A DNA stretch of 64,000 nucleotides, taken from Brachynemurus nebulosus. Taxonomy: Eukaryota; Arthropoda; Insecta; Neuroptera; Myrmeleontidae. Each line of letters starts with the position of its first letter. Positions within the stretch are counted from its first letter, which is position 1. The DNA lies in the NCBI GenBank assembly GCA_035578155.1, contig JAPWDM010000017.1, positions 4,848,482 to 4,912,481 of the forward strand, written 5' to 3'. Under the pieces are notes generated by a model that did not search any database, had not been told where the DNA came from, and saw nothing but the letters and a program-made list of their open reading frames with translations. Positions 34,484-48,380 of this stretch are shown here, in pieces. Both the position numbers and the translations under genes were made by a program.

Positions 34484-36350
34484 TATATGAAAAGTATATG
34501 GGGAGAAAATCTGATAAGATTTAGTTCTTTTCATGTACAATTGTCTATCCCTTTATGTTAACAAAACTATATTTGTAATTTCCATTTATTCCAGTACTGT
34601 GAAAGGACATCATTATTTCAAGGTCTAGAAGTACCTGGTATTGAAGATGTAACTCAGTTTGGTAAAATTTTGGACTTATTGTCCTTGAAAACGGAATCAG
34701 AAAAATTAAGTTTATTCAACCAAAGTTTTCTAAAAACGGATGAAAATTCCTAAGAAATTAGGCAGACGAAAAAGCAACTCAAACAAAGAAAATTTGTATC
34801 TGATGCTAGATAAAGACAGTGGGAACATTTATTTACAGTCCCACTTAAATTAATTGCCCGCAGCTATATAACATACGAATAGAGTAACTTGTTTTTGATA
34901 AATATTCTACTTCTGCTTCTAAAAAAGTCACTACTTAATATATTCATAACTAATTTCTTAATTACAAACTTGACTTACTTGTTAAAGATGCAAAGTAATT
35001 AATTTCACAATTATCATAATTTTTTATAATAAATAACCGATAATTAGTGTGCATGAACGGAGAGTTCTTTGACATAAGATGTAGAGATGTTCAAAAAGAT
35101 TTAATTACAAACATATTAATTAAAATGATACCTATAAAGCTATAAATATGAATTACTAATGTAAAAATAAAATAAAATGTCTTAACCTTGAATGGGCTTA
35201 GCAACCTCTACGAGCTGTTGAAGTATCGTCCACAAATAACCCTTCCTTTAGAGATAATTAACTTTAATGTCAAGACTGGTTGGTTGCTTTGGCTCTGCCA
35301 GCTAAACGACCTAACAGATGTGTATGTGTGTAGGTATATAGCTAAAGCTGTGATCTTAGCTCACTAAACTCAAGAGGGTTATTATAACACATAATTAACT
35401 GTGGGATTGCCAACAAACAATAAAAAAAAAATTATTTCAAAGAATTATAATTCTTTCAAAGAATTATTACAAAAAATAAATCACCTTTATTTACTTAATT
35501 TTTATTATAAACTTGTACCTGGAATATCTGTTTTCAAGTCTTCTTCAAAATCTTTTTTTTACCTTTTCTATAGTCGATCAACATGTACAACATTCATTAA
35601 CTGAAAAATTCTAAAAAATGTAGTTCTGCAAAAAGGAAAATATGTAAAATACCAATCAAGAGGTCGCCTAAGACAGAGTTGCACTACTAGGGTTTTTCAC
35701 AGTTTTCCAAGATAACAGATTGGAAAATATATTTAGTACAGCTCTATATGTACTATGGAAACCAAGTAATGCAAGTGATGATCTTCTATTAAGTTACCGT
35801 CCTCAGTTAACAGAACCAATTTTCATTCAGAACACTTGTCAAATACTATCACTTGTAATTTTTTTGAACTACAGTTGAAAAATTAAAAGTGATCACACAT
35901 TTGAAGCTCAATATTTCGCAAAAGAGATTTACAAATGAAAAGTGGTAAATCGAACCTCAATATATGATTCTAAAAGACATTTCTAATGATACGCCACACA
36001 ATTGGGTATGTGGAAAATCGTTCTGATTCACCTCAAAAAAGTTTGTTGTCTACATAACAAATTTCGTTTCAAAAGGTACAAAAATCAGAACATAACTGAG
36101 AAGGCCGTACAGAAACGAACGGGCAGGCAGACAGACACGACTAAATCATAAGGTTTGGGTACCCTAAGGTTTTCTTTCTTACTGGGGAGTACTTTAAAAA
36201 GTTCGAAGTATAAGTGTCGATAAATTTTACCGTGACACTTACATATTACGATAAGATAGCAGTGACACGGAAAATAGATGATTTACTCTACCTTTCTAAT
36301 ATCAGCTTCTTTAAATGAAATAAATCTTACTTGCTTCTTTTATAATAACG
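34484..36350. other. Sox intron, no gene; one repeat-like stretch
   Basis: The stretch 36090-36170 (ACGGGCAGGCAGACAGACACGACTAAATC, continued) resembles the GGCAGACAGAC words found at the ends of dispersed insect repeats, but I cannot set boundaries. The remainder is unrecognised. Confidence 0.4.
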
Positions 36351-36491
36351 TAAAAGCCCTTATACTCGAATGCGATTCACTACTCGAACAGTTTTGATAT
36401 TTATCGGGTTTCTTTCGGAAATAACGTCATTAATATATAAAATATCAGAACTGTTCGAGTATTCAATCGCGTTCGAGTATAGGAGCTTTTA
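36351..36491. mobile_element. Small foldback element (141 bp)
   Basis: The arms 36351-36401 and 36440-36491 are near-perfect inverted repeats. The left arm starts TAAAAGCCC and the right ends GGAGCTTTTA; both contain CTCGAA-based words and CTCGAACAGTT. The loop is about 38 bp. Size and structure fit a MITE or a hairpin-RNA source. Confidence 0.8.
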
Positions 36492-39400
36492 TCCTATACT
36501 ATAGTATGCATGTGTCAACTATATTTTCACTTTCCTTTTCAATGTCTTAAATTTTTTGACTAAACCATTTTACAAAACGTTATTAATTGTATTTCCAAAG
36601 TTCTTTAAAATTATTTGTAGTACAAACCGGAAAACACAAGGTTAAAACTAATTCTGACTAACACACACTTAATGACCTATGTCACGTGATACGTATTTCC
36701 TGATAAATTTCGCATTGCTGACTTCAACTTTTAAAATGTAATAGAGAAATTCTTTTGTAAGAACCCCTTTTTATTCAAAATATTAATTTTTTTTCATTGT
36801 AAGGCCTAATTTCTTAACCGCTGTTTTCAAGTGTAACAACTTTATTGTTTTTTTATAAGAAAAGCGTAACTACTTATTTCTATTCCTTTATAAAAAAAAA
36901 AAAAGAAAAAATAAAGATTTATTATTTAAAGTACACCTTTGTTTTGTTAACTACGCAATATTTAACTGGCCGCACCTTTAACTTTGATGCAAGATAACCT
37001 TTTACCACGTTAAACAAATACGCTTAAAAAAATACATGTAATCACGTAAAAATATACTCCTCCTAAAAACGAAAGGAAGGCCAAAAATTTTGGAAACTAT
37101 TTCCCTTTTTTAAGAGACTGTAGGATCACATTTTTTTAAAGAATATTCGCCAAATTTTAAAGTTGTGCACAAAGTGCAAAGTTTCTTATAATAAACTGCG
37201 AGTCATCCTCCAATATTTATTTCACGACTTACTACTATTTGTTGTGGTTAAACGAAAAACGGTACCTTTTTATATAACCCCTAATATTTCCGAAAGTAAT
37301 GATGGTGACACTATAACAACAACAAAGATTTGACAAGCTCAAATTATAAGTTAAAAATATCGGTTATGTGGTGCATGCAAAAATCTTTTGTTGAGGAACA
37401 TCTGGATTACTTTTTTACCTACATATAGAGCAAATAAAATCGTAATTTTAAATTATCGTTTACTGAACAATTTCTCTTTATGATTAACTGCAGAATGAAT
37501 CAACCAACAGGAAGCTGTTATTTACTAAATGATAATTTCAATAAAATTGATATTACATAAAAAAATGTTTTATTTTATCTGTATGAAATTTTTTCTTCTT
37601 CGCAACAAAATGAGTAAGCCTAATAATGTAATAAATATCATATTTCAGTAAGCCACAATACATATACTAACCTAACCATCAATCTACTATCCACTACTAA
37701 CTACAAATAAAAAGTTTTTAAACTGTCGAATTAAACAAACAACCGCTACCCAACTTATTGTTAACATTTTAAAAGCAAATTCGTGTTTATATGAATTATA
37801 TTTTTGTAAATCTTTATTCCCCAAGAGTGATGATTTGATATTCTAACATTGGTATGACAACCAAAAGGTCCTAGTAAATGATTAAAACTGATTAAAAACC
37901 TTTTTCGGAAAATTTTCTCCATTTTTGTATTTACATATTTACAGAATATTGAATTAATCTAATTAAGTCAAACAGTTTTTACTGAAGAAGTGTTCCATTT
38001 TCGTAACATGGTACCTATATATTAAATAAAATATTACATAATTTTGTTTCATAATATTTTTACTTCGTCAACAATAACAGTTAAATTAAATGAACGGTTT
38101 ATTATAAAATGTTATTTGGTACAAGTGTAACAGATTAAAATATATTATTAGCCGAATGAAAAGAAATAAACATATCTTCATTTAAAAAAAGAAAAATACA
38201 CAAAAAAAACATAATTAACTTAACAAAATTGAATCGAAAGGGCGTGTTTTAATAGAAAAAACACGTCGCCTTAAATTACAATTCTCCATTTTTTTTTTTC
38301 ATTTTCTTTTTTTATTAAAATAAATTTTTTATTCAGTGAAACAAATTTATGTGAGTTTCTATGTCTGCTTTTCATTTTATATCATTTTTTTCCAAAATCT
38401 TTTGGTAAAAAAATAAAAAGACTTTAACAAAGAAATATCTGTTTGATTAATATTATATTTAATACCAAAAATCATAAAAAATTCCAAAAAGGTTCTTAAT
38501 TAATGAAACATTTTTATGCAAAAGAAACACTATTTCAAGTGGTTCGTTTCAATGACTTAAAAAATTTAAATATTGAGAAGTAATTTCCATCTATTCCGCT
38601 TCTCGAAATCTAAAAAATTTCAATAGTTAAAATATTAAACCAGCCCATGACCTTATAAATAATAAATAAAAAGCATTCATCATACATCATTACCTACACA
38701 ACCACGGATACAGTATAGGTGGCGACATCTGTTGAGCGTTTCATGAACTATATCTAAAAGTACAATTATGTACGCCTGCATATGCGATACAAACATCTGT
38801 ATTCAACCGTGTTTAATTTAACAGTGTGATTTTAGTAATATAATCTGTTATATTATTATAAAAGGAGAGAATATTAAAAAGTACCTATATTCTTAACTTT
38901 GTTTTATTTTTTGTGTGTATGTGAAAAATTAATTATATTTAATTTATCTTTGGTAAATTTTACAAATGTATTTAAAATTACTAAATAAAATAATCAGGTA
39001 GTTATAGAAAATTACAAATATTTAAATAATACCTTTGCCAATAAAATTAGGTACATTTTTACTAATTTATATTTACCTTTGACCAATAGTTTTAAATATT
39101 TATTAAGTCACACTGATTGATTAGATGATTAATGACTGAATAAATCAGTAGCTTAAACAAAATTTCCTTAACTAACCGATACCAGTCCATTATGTATTAA
39201 ACAACTAAAAATTTTGAATGGCCATTTTTGGTCCCAGCAGTCATTTCCAGCAGACCATTTTTAATGAATTGACCAATCAGACTAACTGCAAAAAAGCACT
39301 TTATCAGAAACGCTTTTGCTCCTGTTTATATGTTTCACCGAACAAAACTTAAATATCTGGTAATTATGATGATTTTATAAAATTGTAATCAAATTGTTCA

Positions 39401-42400
39401 CTAATAACAACAATTAAAAACTAGTTTTACCAATTATTTGTAATTATCTCTTATTTAGTTTGTTAAATATATGTAAGCATATAAATTCAATAATTTTTTT
39501 AATTTACGTTATTTTATAAGATTAATTATAACGCTAATTGGAAATTTTTCTACTTAATTAATCCTCATTTTCCTCTCCGGACGGCGTAAATCTAAAAAAT
39601 TGGATCCGTAATATTATACATGTCCATCGTAAGTTCGAAACATATCAACACAGGCTAACGTATAGACTAACAATACCGAATTATAAATTGTGATCGTACC
39701 GGTATTGATTAGATTTTGGCTTTAGTCATTTAACTGATCATTTGACTTAACAAAATCTTCGTTCTGAAAGATAAATTTTGTGAGAAAAAAAGTAAATTAT
39801 ATAAAAAATATTTCTCGTCAATTTCAAAGGAAATTTTATGTAGGTATATGGATTTATTAAACTAATATAATAGGGGCTCGGTAAGGAACCATGAAAAATG
39901 GGCATCTACATAAAGTAAAATATTTTACTTTTCTATACAATTATCTAAAGAATAAAGTAACGGGAGAATTTCACATTTTTTTCTAAACACACGTAGAAGG
40001 CAAATAAAAAGAAATACAACATATACGGTTGGTGCTTTTTTTCCCGCAGACAAATTCGTACTGTTTAAGTGTAATAAATTTACTACATTTATCTAGCAAG
40101 AAGCAGGGATCTGTGAAGTAAAATTGTTTTTTCTTTTTTTTTTGGTTCTTTCTCGTGCAAATGAAATAATTTTTCCTTTTTTTGTAACGTTACTAAACAA
40201 ATTATTTTAGCGTCGCTTTCGTTTAACGTTTACAAACAGTATTCATACTACTATTATTCTGCTAACTTTTTTCTATAATTTTTTTCTTACAGTATATTCT
40301 TGTTCCTCTATTAAGTTTCAAATATTATTGGATAAATAATACTTGTCCAAAACATACCGTCCAAGACTTCCTGTATGGAAAAAATAATGTAATGGTAAAA
40401 CATACATTTAAGTTGTAAGTGGCACCATTTAATTTCTTCAGTTTCCTTTTATGTTCCACTTGAATTTGAGTTTAGTTGTATTTACCTACTTTTGTAGCCA
40501 TTTTTGTGTGTTCTGGACTTCATTTGTAGCTACTGATATTTTAAATTTAACTGTAAACAACAGTAAGAAAAACCTGAATTAAATGACGTAAATGTCAAAA
40601 TGTATTTTACATTTCCTGCAGCCTACATCGAATTAAATTTCTTGTTAAATACTTTTATTTTTGTACTTTTAAGACATAACACAAGTTTAGTAATAAATTT
40701 CAAATATTTAAAAAAAAAATCAAGCTAGACATATTGTTTATAACAGTTCTTTTATACACCTTTAATAATTGTTTATGTATCCAGTTTTCTGGCAAGACAC
40801 TATTAACGGTTCAAGTCTTATTTTTCAATTCTATTGCAAACTAATAACAAAATTACCTAAGAAAATTTTATAGTAAATTGCTAGTTTGAACCATACATTT
40901 TTTTCTTTCTAAATTACTGTCGAATTACGGAAATTAAACCTACCAATTTGTGAGCATTACTAAAAAAAAAAAAAAAAAAAAAAGAAAAAAACATTACAAA
41001 CGATATTACAAAATGTGCAGTTCCTTTTCAAGTGCGTACAACCAAATTTCTTAAGTAATATTTAATGAAAACTTTCCAACTAATTACATTCATAATCTCC
41101 AAAAAAAAATTCAAATATTAAAATACCATTAAACACTAACGCAACTGCTTGCCATAGCGTACAACATATTTTAAAGAAAACGTATTTTCCGCCATGCTAA
41201 ACAAAACGGAAATAATTTTACGTATCCAAAAAAAACGTGAATTGTTTCTTCATTTATTTTCTAGGAAATAATTACATAAGGTACTTGCAGCTAATAAAGT
41301 CCACTTAACAAATAAGGTCCGTCGGGGAATATATCTCAGGAGTACATAATATAACTACATTATTTTAGTATTATGGGAGTGATTACCCGCAGGTGCCTTA
41401 TTACATACATACAAAATTCAATAAAAACATTTTCACTGGTTACCAACTAGTGGGTGTATTAACTACACGTATATCACGCTAACAAAAATTGTACATATTT
41501 TTGAAGCAACAGTGTTCTGAAATATAAGGGTCATCAAGCCACCGTTTGTAACACGCAAAAATATTATTAGTAATATAAATAACGCATTCACCTAACTCTT
41601 CCACAGTTCTTCATCACCTTCGTTTCGTGCTTCGCTTGAAAACTACAGTACATATTTTTTTTTTATAATACTGATAACATACATTACGATTTCATCACAG
41701 TATGAGGTATTAAATTATTATAAAAGCCTATTTTTGTAATGCGTTTAAATAAATAATTGAAATTTTCCTCGTATAAGATTTTGACAAGGATAAATATACC
41801 TCTGCAAAAGATCAGATGTGCAATTATAAATTAATGATTATTTATTTGTTAATAATAATTAATGTTTTAAATATTGATACAAATTTTGAATTTACGTATT
41901 CAAAATGATTAGGTACTCATTGAAATTTTTAAAATAATTATAAACTGTTAAAACAATTTTTGTAAAAAAGCTTTATGCTTTTTAATATTTTATTTATTAA
42001 TATCAATACCATTTGAATAAGTTTCACGATATAATCACTAAATCGAAATTTTTTTTGGACAAACTCAGTAGTCACTGAGTCTGGCATTTCCTGCATTTAT
42101 CATAAATAGGTTAAATATTTACTTAAAATGTTTTTAATATTAATCTTATCACAAAACACATATTTTAAAAATTACTTTATAAGTAAAATACATGAATTAC
42201 TAACGGTAGATACATCACCAGCATTAACTTTATGAAAATGTTGTATCTTATATAAATTTATTTTATTCAAAATTGATTAAAAATAGAACGTATTTGATTT
42301 CAAGGAATTAATTAATGATAAAATGTTATACAATGTTTTGTAGTTTATCTGACTTGCCAAAAAATTATTGCAGATAAAAATAATAAATCAAAATCATAAT

Positions 42401-44104
42401 TGCACGTAAAATTTTTTGATAGATAGCCATGTAAGTTTCCAGGCACGTACATCATTTTAAAGTTAAAGAACTTTTAGTAAACTAGACAATATTTTGATAT
42501 AGTACTTAATAAAAAAAAAAAAGATTAAATATTTACATAAAAATTATTCAAATAAAAAATATATTTACATTTTTCTTGTTTTAGCAACGACGTTTGTCAA
42601 ATTCGTTTAAAAATTTTATCGAAAATTTTGTGTTATACAGCCAGAAGAGAATAAACATTTTTCAGAAACATCGTTATCAGAAGTAGTGATGTCAAGCCAA
42701 GCACTTAGTCGATCTAAGGACTAAAGTTTATATTCTTTCAAATTTTTCATTTTTTTTTTTTTTTTTTTTTTTAGTTAACTATTAACTAGTTGAAAATATT
42801 AAGCAAACAACAGTCAAATCCACGAATAAGGTAACCTTAACACTTTCAAAAACTACGCTCTAATTTTTTCGAATTTAATAATTATTCACTTTTAACAATT
42901 TTGCTAAGACGAATGAAAATATAACATATTACATTGCTTTAATTGACATACAAGTAAAAAAACCATACAAACTGATAATTTTTACTTTTTCAAATCTTAT
43001 AACTATAAACAATACCTACAGAAAAAAATTCGTTTTTAGCCATTTAAAGCAGAAAAATCTAATAGTTTTAATCATTTAGTCCAGAGTAAAAGAGTCGACT
43101 GAAAGCTAAGCCTAAACAAAATTAGTCGATTAAACCGATTAATTGATTAATTATCAGACATAAGAAGTTATATTAAATGTTTTAATTTAAATATTTAACA
43201 TTGAATGTAGAGGTATTCTGCTATAGATTTTTTTTTAAAATAAATACTCAAGTCGGTACTTGCGTTATTTACATGTATCACAAACTTATTCCCTAACAAA
43301 AAAAGGAGAAAATTGAAAAATAAAATTATAAGACCAAAGAAAAAAATACAAAGTATTAAATCACGATCAGTTTTTATATAAATTGGCAACGTTTCAAAAG
43401 AAAAATACATAAAAAAAAAATTGTCAGTAAAAACACACATGTATCATACAGTTCAGTAGTTTACAAATTCGGGTTTTTTTTATATTTTTCTTGGGAGAAA
43501 ATATAAACGGTAGCTATGTATTTGGTGCTACTCCACTTTTTATCTTCAAAACTGAAATTTTTTTCTTTAAGTTTTTAACAACCAACAAAAAAAATTCAAA
43601 TAAATATTTAAAATCTATTCTAAATTTCAATAATTTTGAGATAATTAAAAATTCATAGTTACAGAATCGGTAAATCGCGTACCAAAATAGGACTAGATTT
43701 TTTTTAAAATTTAAAAAAAATGTGTTTAATTTTTAGATATTTATTTTTCTTTTTAGAAACAAGTGCTGAAATATCATGAGTGGTGATGTTAATAACACGA
43801 CCGAGTTATCACACCAAGAAGTCATCAATCCAATTTTTTTTTATTTACTATTCCATTTTGTCAGTCATTATACTAATATTATTTTAAGATTAAAATCACA
43901 CGGTGTTTTGAAAAGTGTATTTGACGAGCATTCATTAAAGAACATATTACTCTAATATTGGAATAACAAAATTAGACGCGAACATGTGTGTATATGAATC
44001 GAAAATAAAATACTGGAAGTGGAAAAAATTTTGTTAACGTGTAAATCTAAACAAATTATGTAAATATAATATAATAAATTTTTTTTTTAATTTTCAACGT
44101 CTTC
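36492..44104. other. Sox intron, about 7.6 kb, nothing recognised
   Basis: AT-rich sequence with many A/T homopolymers. Apparent ORFs are short and without family features. Regulatory elements are possible but cannot be called from one sequence. Confidence 0.45.
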
Positions 44105-44745
44105 CTAAAAGTCCTCAAAAAGTGAAAATCAATTTAAAAAAAAAAAAAAAAAAAAAAATTAGTAAAATAAAATAAAAACTATTTTCTGTTAATTTGTGAT
44201 GTTAATCGTTGATTAGAAAGCGTAGTAACGTCTGAAAATTTTCTATCGTATACTTAATAGTATAATCGGTAATTAGCATAAATTTGAAGAAAAATAATAT
44301 TTTTAAATCTTCCCAAACATTTCTCAAAAAGTACAAATCAGATTTTTTTGAAAAAACAAAATCAATTTAGTAAAAATTCTCAGAATTTTTTTAATTAAAA
44401 ATTTGGTTGAAAACTTACTTTCTATTAATTTGTGATATTAACCATTGATTAGTAGCTTGGTAACTTTTAAAAATCATATACTTAACAGTATAATTCCTAA
44501 TTAACACAAATTTCTAATTAACTCAAAAAGTGCAAATCAAATCTTTTTTTTGAAAAAACAAAATAAATTTTGTAAAAATTCTCAGAATTTTTTCATTCGA
44601 AAAATTTAGGGAAAACCTATCTTCTACTAATTTGTTCTATTAAATAATTGTTTAAAAGTGTTAATAACTTTTAAAAATTTCCTGTCGTATACTTAACAGT
44701 ATAATCAGTTATTAACACGAATTTTAAGAAAAATAACATATTCTA
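44105..44745. repeat. Diverged tandem repeat, about 3 units of 200-240 bp
   Basis: The same word order recurs: TCAAAAAGTGCAAATCA-like, then an A-run, then ATTCTCAGAATTTTT, then CTATTAATTTGTGATATTAA, then GTATACTTAACAGTATAAT. Unit anchors on the last-but-one word lie near 44184, 44421 and 44622. Units differ by many substitutions and indels. Confidence 0.75.
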
Positions 44746-46283
44746 TACCTAACAGATTTAACGTGACGTAACGTTTTCACGTAATTTTACGTATTCTCAG
44801 AGGAGCAATGACACTGAATAAATTTTCTGGTAAAATATTTATGTACTGATATTAATATTAATGTTTTTACTTTTTTCACCATAATTATTAAGCAAGTAAT
44901 TTTATAGTTGGATAAACTTTCTCAATCATATAACGTTGATTTCGACTTTTATATAAGAGTTTTAAGAGGTATCGAAATGCTATGTTCCTCATAAATTGGA
45001 GGGCACCCGCTCATCTGAGTGTTATCAAAACTTCGAAAAATTATTTAAATTTGAAAACAGTCCTCAGTGTCTTCAGTGACACACTACTTAGTCAACAATA
45101 CTCGACACCTTGCACAAAATAAATAGGATACTCAAAGGAAAAATCACTGAAATCAACGCTTACTTTTTTGTAATAAAAATTCGAAATTTCCTTGGCAATA
45201 AAGTTATCCGAAATCAATATGTATTTATGAAGGCTGAAATTCAAATTTCAACATTTTTTGAGATTCGACAACATTGTACGAATTCACTGTCAAGTTGTAT
45301 GCAAACACTGTAAATGAGTTGTGTTTTGAAAATCAGAACGCAAATTTTGAATATTTTGACTCCCGGAGGAAAGAAATCCTGATTCATCTAATAATTTCAC
45401 ATAAGCTTTATTTTAATGGTAGGTATTGCTGAATATCAAGTCAAAACTTTTGTGCCCCAAAAATGTTTGTGTGATTAAGTCGATTATAATTTTGAGGTGA
45501 TAAGAAAAATATTTATTATCCGAGAACACGATATATTTAATAAACGAGTACAAATCGTGCCGACTATGTTCACAATTTACTCTACAAAATAAATGTTTTT
45601 TATTTAACAAAATCTAACACTTCACTGGAGCGAATTAATTAACTTTTTACAATAAGAAAAAAGTATTTTTCATTTCCATTGAATTTTTTTAATTTAAACT
45701 AATAATTTTACTTGTAAATTACAACAGGGAAAAAAGTTTTAATAAAACCTATAACTGACCTCTAGCTAATTAATATTAGTTTAATTTAAAATTCAATTAA
45801 CCGCCGCTCTTAATTATCGGCAACATTTTGCTTTTAGTTTGAATTAAAATTTTTTTTTTTTAGAATTGAATTTTGGTCTGTCAAGGTTATCTCCACAAAA
45901 TATTTACAAATTTCTGTGAAATTAAAACATCTCTTGGCTGTAGATATCTATGTTTGTTAATATATAAACGCAGTCAGCTGTTTTCACACAGAGTGAAACA
46001 GTTCTGTGTGTGTATCTTATTGTTGATGTCACTGAATTCATTCAAACCCAAAATTATTTTTTTTTTTTAAAAAAGAAGTTATTTTATAAAAATTAGAAAA
46101 AAAAAAAGAAAATATAAAAACCTTATCAAAATTTTCAAATTTTCCGATTTTAGCACTACAATTAATTCCTTTAAGATCTTGTTAAACTTTTTTCAAAAAC
46201 AAAAAAAAAAAAAAACACTTCACAATTTTTTTTTAAATTTTCAATTTTTTTAAAATTTTCAATTTTTTGGATTAAAGATGTAA
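44746..46283. other. Sox intron (5' end), nothing recognised
   Basis: AT-rich sequence next to the exon 1 donor. Early intron sequence may hold enhancers, but none can be identified here. Confidence 0.4.
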
Positions 46284-46289
46284 ACATAC
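46284..46289 (-). other. 5' splice site (donor) of the Sox intron
   Basis: Minus-strand CAG|GTATGT is a near-consensus donor immediately after codon 41. Phase is 0, matching the acceptor at 7122. Confidence 0.88.
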
Positions 46290-46412
46290 CTGAGTTGCAT
46301 CAGAGTATGGTGTAAGTGAATTTTTATCAATCAATTGGGACCCAAACATTGGAAGACCAGATGATGTTGGACTATCTGATCGATTGGCGTCTAAATTTTG
46401 TTGGGGCACCAT
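46290..46412 (-). CDS. Sox14: SoxC-class transcription factor, coding exon 1
   Basis: The exon runs from ATG at 46412-46410 to a consensus donor. It encodes 41 residues, MVPQQNLDANRSDSP... ending TPYSDATQ. Joined to exon 2 it gives [18 protein letters not shown], the expected lead-in to a SoxC HMG box, with no frame break. The start context AAAATGG is good. An upstream in-frame Met at 46469 would add only a Phe/Tyr/Lys-rich tail of untranslated character, so I prefer 46412. With exon 2 the protein is about 362 residues. The 39.2-kb intron between them is filled with mobile elements. Further 5' non-coding exons could lie at higher coordinates. The link rests on phase, splice signals and domain continuity, not on transcripts. 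Confidence 0.87.
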
Positions 46413-47120
46413 TTTTGAATAATGTTCACAAAAAAATTTAAAAAGAAAAAAAAAATGATAATCACACAAAAAAAACTCGACAAATTTTCAACAGTACAAA
46501 AACCAAAATAAAAATGTTTGCTTTTTTACACGCGCTGTTTAATATTATATTTTTTAGTCATAATATTTGGTTTAGTTTTTAGAAAAAATTTGTGCACTCA
46601 AATTTTCACAGTTTCACAATTTTCCAAAAAGAATTACTATTCTGAACACTGACAATAATATTTATGATCCAGTTATAATTACTTGGTGATTTATAACAGA
46701 TATCATTATTTTATTTGGAGAGTAATTAACATCATAATAATTTCTGGTGTTATTTCTCTCCTAAACTAATTACTACTGCAGTTACAGTTCCTTGCTTCCA
46801 AACTCTTTGGAACTACCTTTTACTTGCTGCTGTCAAACGACAAACTGACGTGAACATGTAAATGTTTTGAGTCTTCTATCCCCGACCAGCTGTTTTATCC
46901 CACTCTTGAACAATTCACGTTCAAACGTTATGTATATACAACATATAAGAACGCATGCTGTCCTGCGTAGTACACTCGCGCACACATATATGTATGCACA
47001 TACGCTATAGATCAGTACATAGCATGTATGTGTGGTTGTGTGTATTCGTCATATACATATATACATACATACCCAGTTACTGTTTTGATACTGTTAAAAT
47101 CAACAGTATATATTAGTACA
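46413..47120 (-). promoter_or_regulatory. Sox 5' UTR and putative promoter region
   Basis: Sequence directly upstream of the start codon. The block 46740-47050 is less AT-rich and contains the palindromic words ATACATATATACATACATAC and CACACATATATGTATG. No TATA box or initiator can be chosen with confidence. If non-coding 5' exons exist, the promoter lies further upstream. Confidence 0.3.
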
Positions 47121-48380
47121 CGATAGAAATACACATGAAAACATTTGAGATTCTCAACAAGTGATATTCTTCATACATTGCAATTTAAATTAAATGCAGG
47201 CAACATTGGTTGGATGGATTCACTGCAATGTTGTTTATTTACATTTATTTTATCTATTAAAATTCAATCAAAAGTCATATTAACAGTACTAATTTATTTT
47301 AAGACGTATTAAATTCTCAAAATTCACAACATTTCTCCCACTTCAAGACAATTTCATCATTACAAATTATGCCAAAATGATTAACGTCACTTCAGCTTTT
47401 TTGGACAGTTTTCATAAATTTTGTATAGGTTCAGTGAAAAAATATAATTATATATTATTTCGTTAAATGTTATTACACTTTAATGAACTTTTCAAAGAAA
47501 TTTATAAAAATAAATATTTTTTTCACGGATGGGGCAACGATCTGATGATTATTAACCTTTTTACATCGGTGTTATGGGCCACAAATGTCCTCAAATGAGG
47601 ACATACACGCAGAGAAATTTATTTTTACAAAATGAAAAGTGTCTTTATACTTGGAAAATGAAATTTTTACAGAAAAAATGCTAATGAAATTATGGTCAAA
47701 GACGTAGAGTACATTGTACTAATTTTATTAAATTTTTTCTCATATTTTTTTCTCATGCATGTATTGCGTATTATATTTATTAAAATTTTTCTGAAAAATT
47801 CGCTATAATAGCATCTTATCTCAAGGAGAGTTAAAATACTTATATTTTTAAAACTAGAATTGTCATATCGTATTCAAAAACATAATGTTATTTCTCGTAT
47901 AAAACTACTTACCAAAAACGATTATCTATAAAATAATAGTCCAGTAACCTTGAATAATACTATGTGCATTGAATAATACTATGTGGATGCATACATGTAC
48001 ATCATTCATATGAGTACATTTACAAGCCAGAACACTGACTAACCTGACTAATACGAGCTGCATATCGTGAAGACTGACTTGTTAAAACTTGTTTTACCCC
48101 TACCACGATCAGTGTTTGTGTTAGTTCAGCGATCGCTCGCTAGGTAGCAGCAGTTGTCAAAGATATTTGGTATATAATTATTTTTTATGACTGTATATGC
48201 TGTATATTATTATTATATGTATGTGTACACGTATGTATATATTAGACGGCTTATTTCATATTATAAATTATGTAGTACATATGTCCATAGTATGTCCTAT
48301 TCTATTTTTTTAAATTTATTAAATCTGAAAAAGAGACTTATTGCATGTTATTTTTACTTTTATTTTACATTAGATTATAG
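47121..48380. other. Upstream flank, no gene recognised
   Basis: One 18-bp palindrome, TGTCCTCAAATGAGGACA, lies at about 47587-47604. The rest is unrecognised AT-rich DNA. Confidence 0.45.

Noticed and set aside
43195..43440. 81-codon hydrophobic ORF in the Sox intron
   Set aside because: It is Phe/Leu/Ile-rich, expected from A/T runs. No splice signals, start context or family features.
46413..46469. Earlier in-frame Met for Sox exon 1
   Set aside because: It would add a Phe/Tyr-rich stretch with no Sox resemblance. The Met at 46412 has the better start context.
47587..47604. Palindrome TGTCCTCAAATGAGGACA
   Set aside because: An isolated 18-bp palindrome with no partner sites or element boundaries; too little to interpret.
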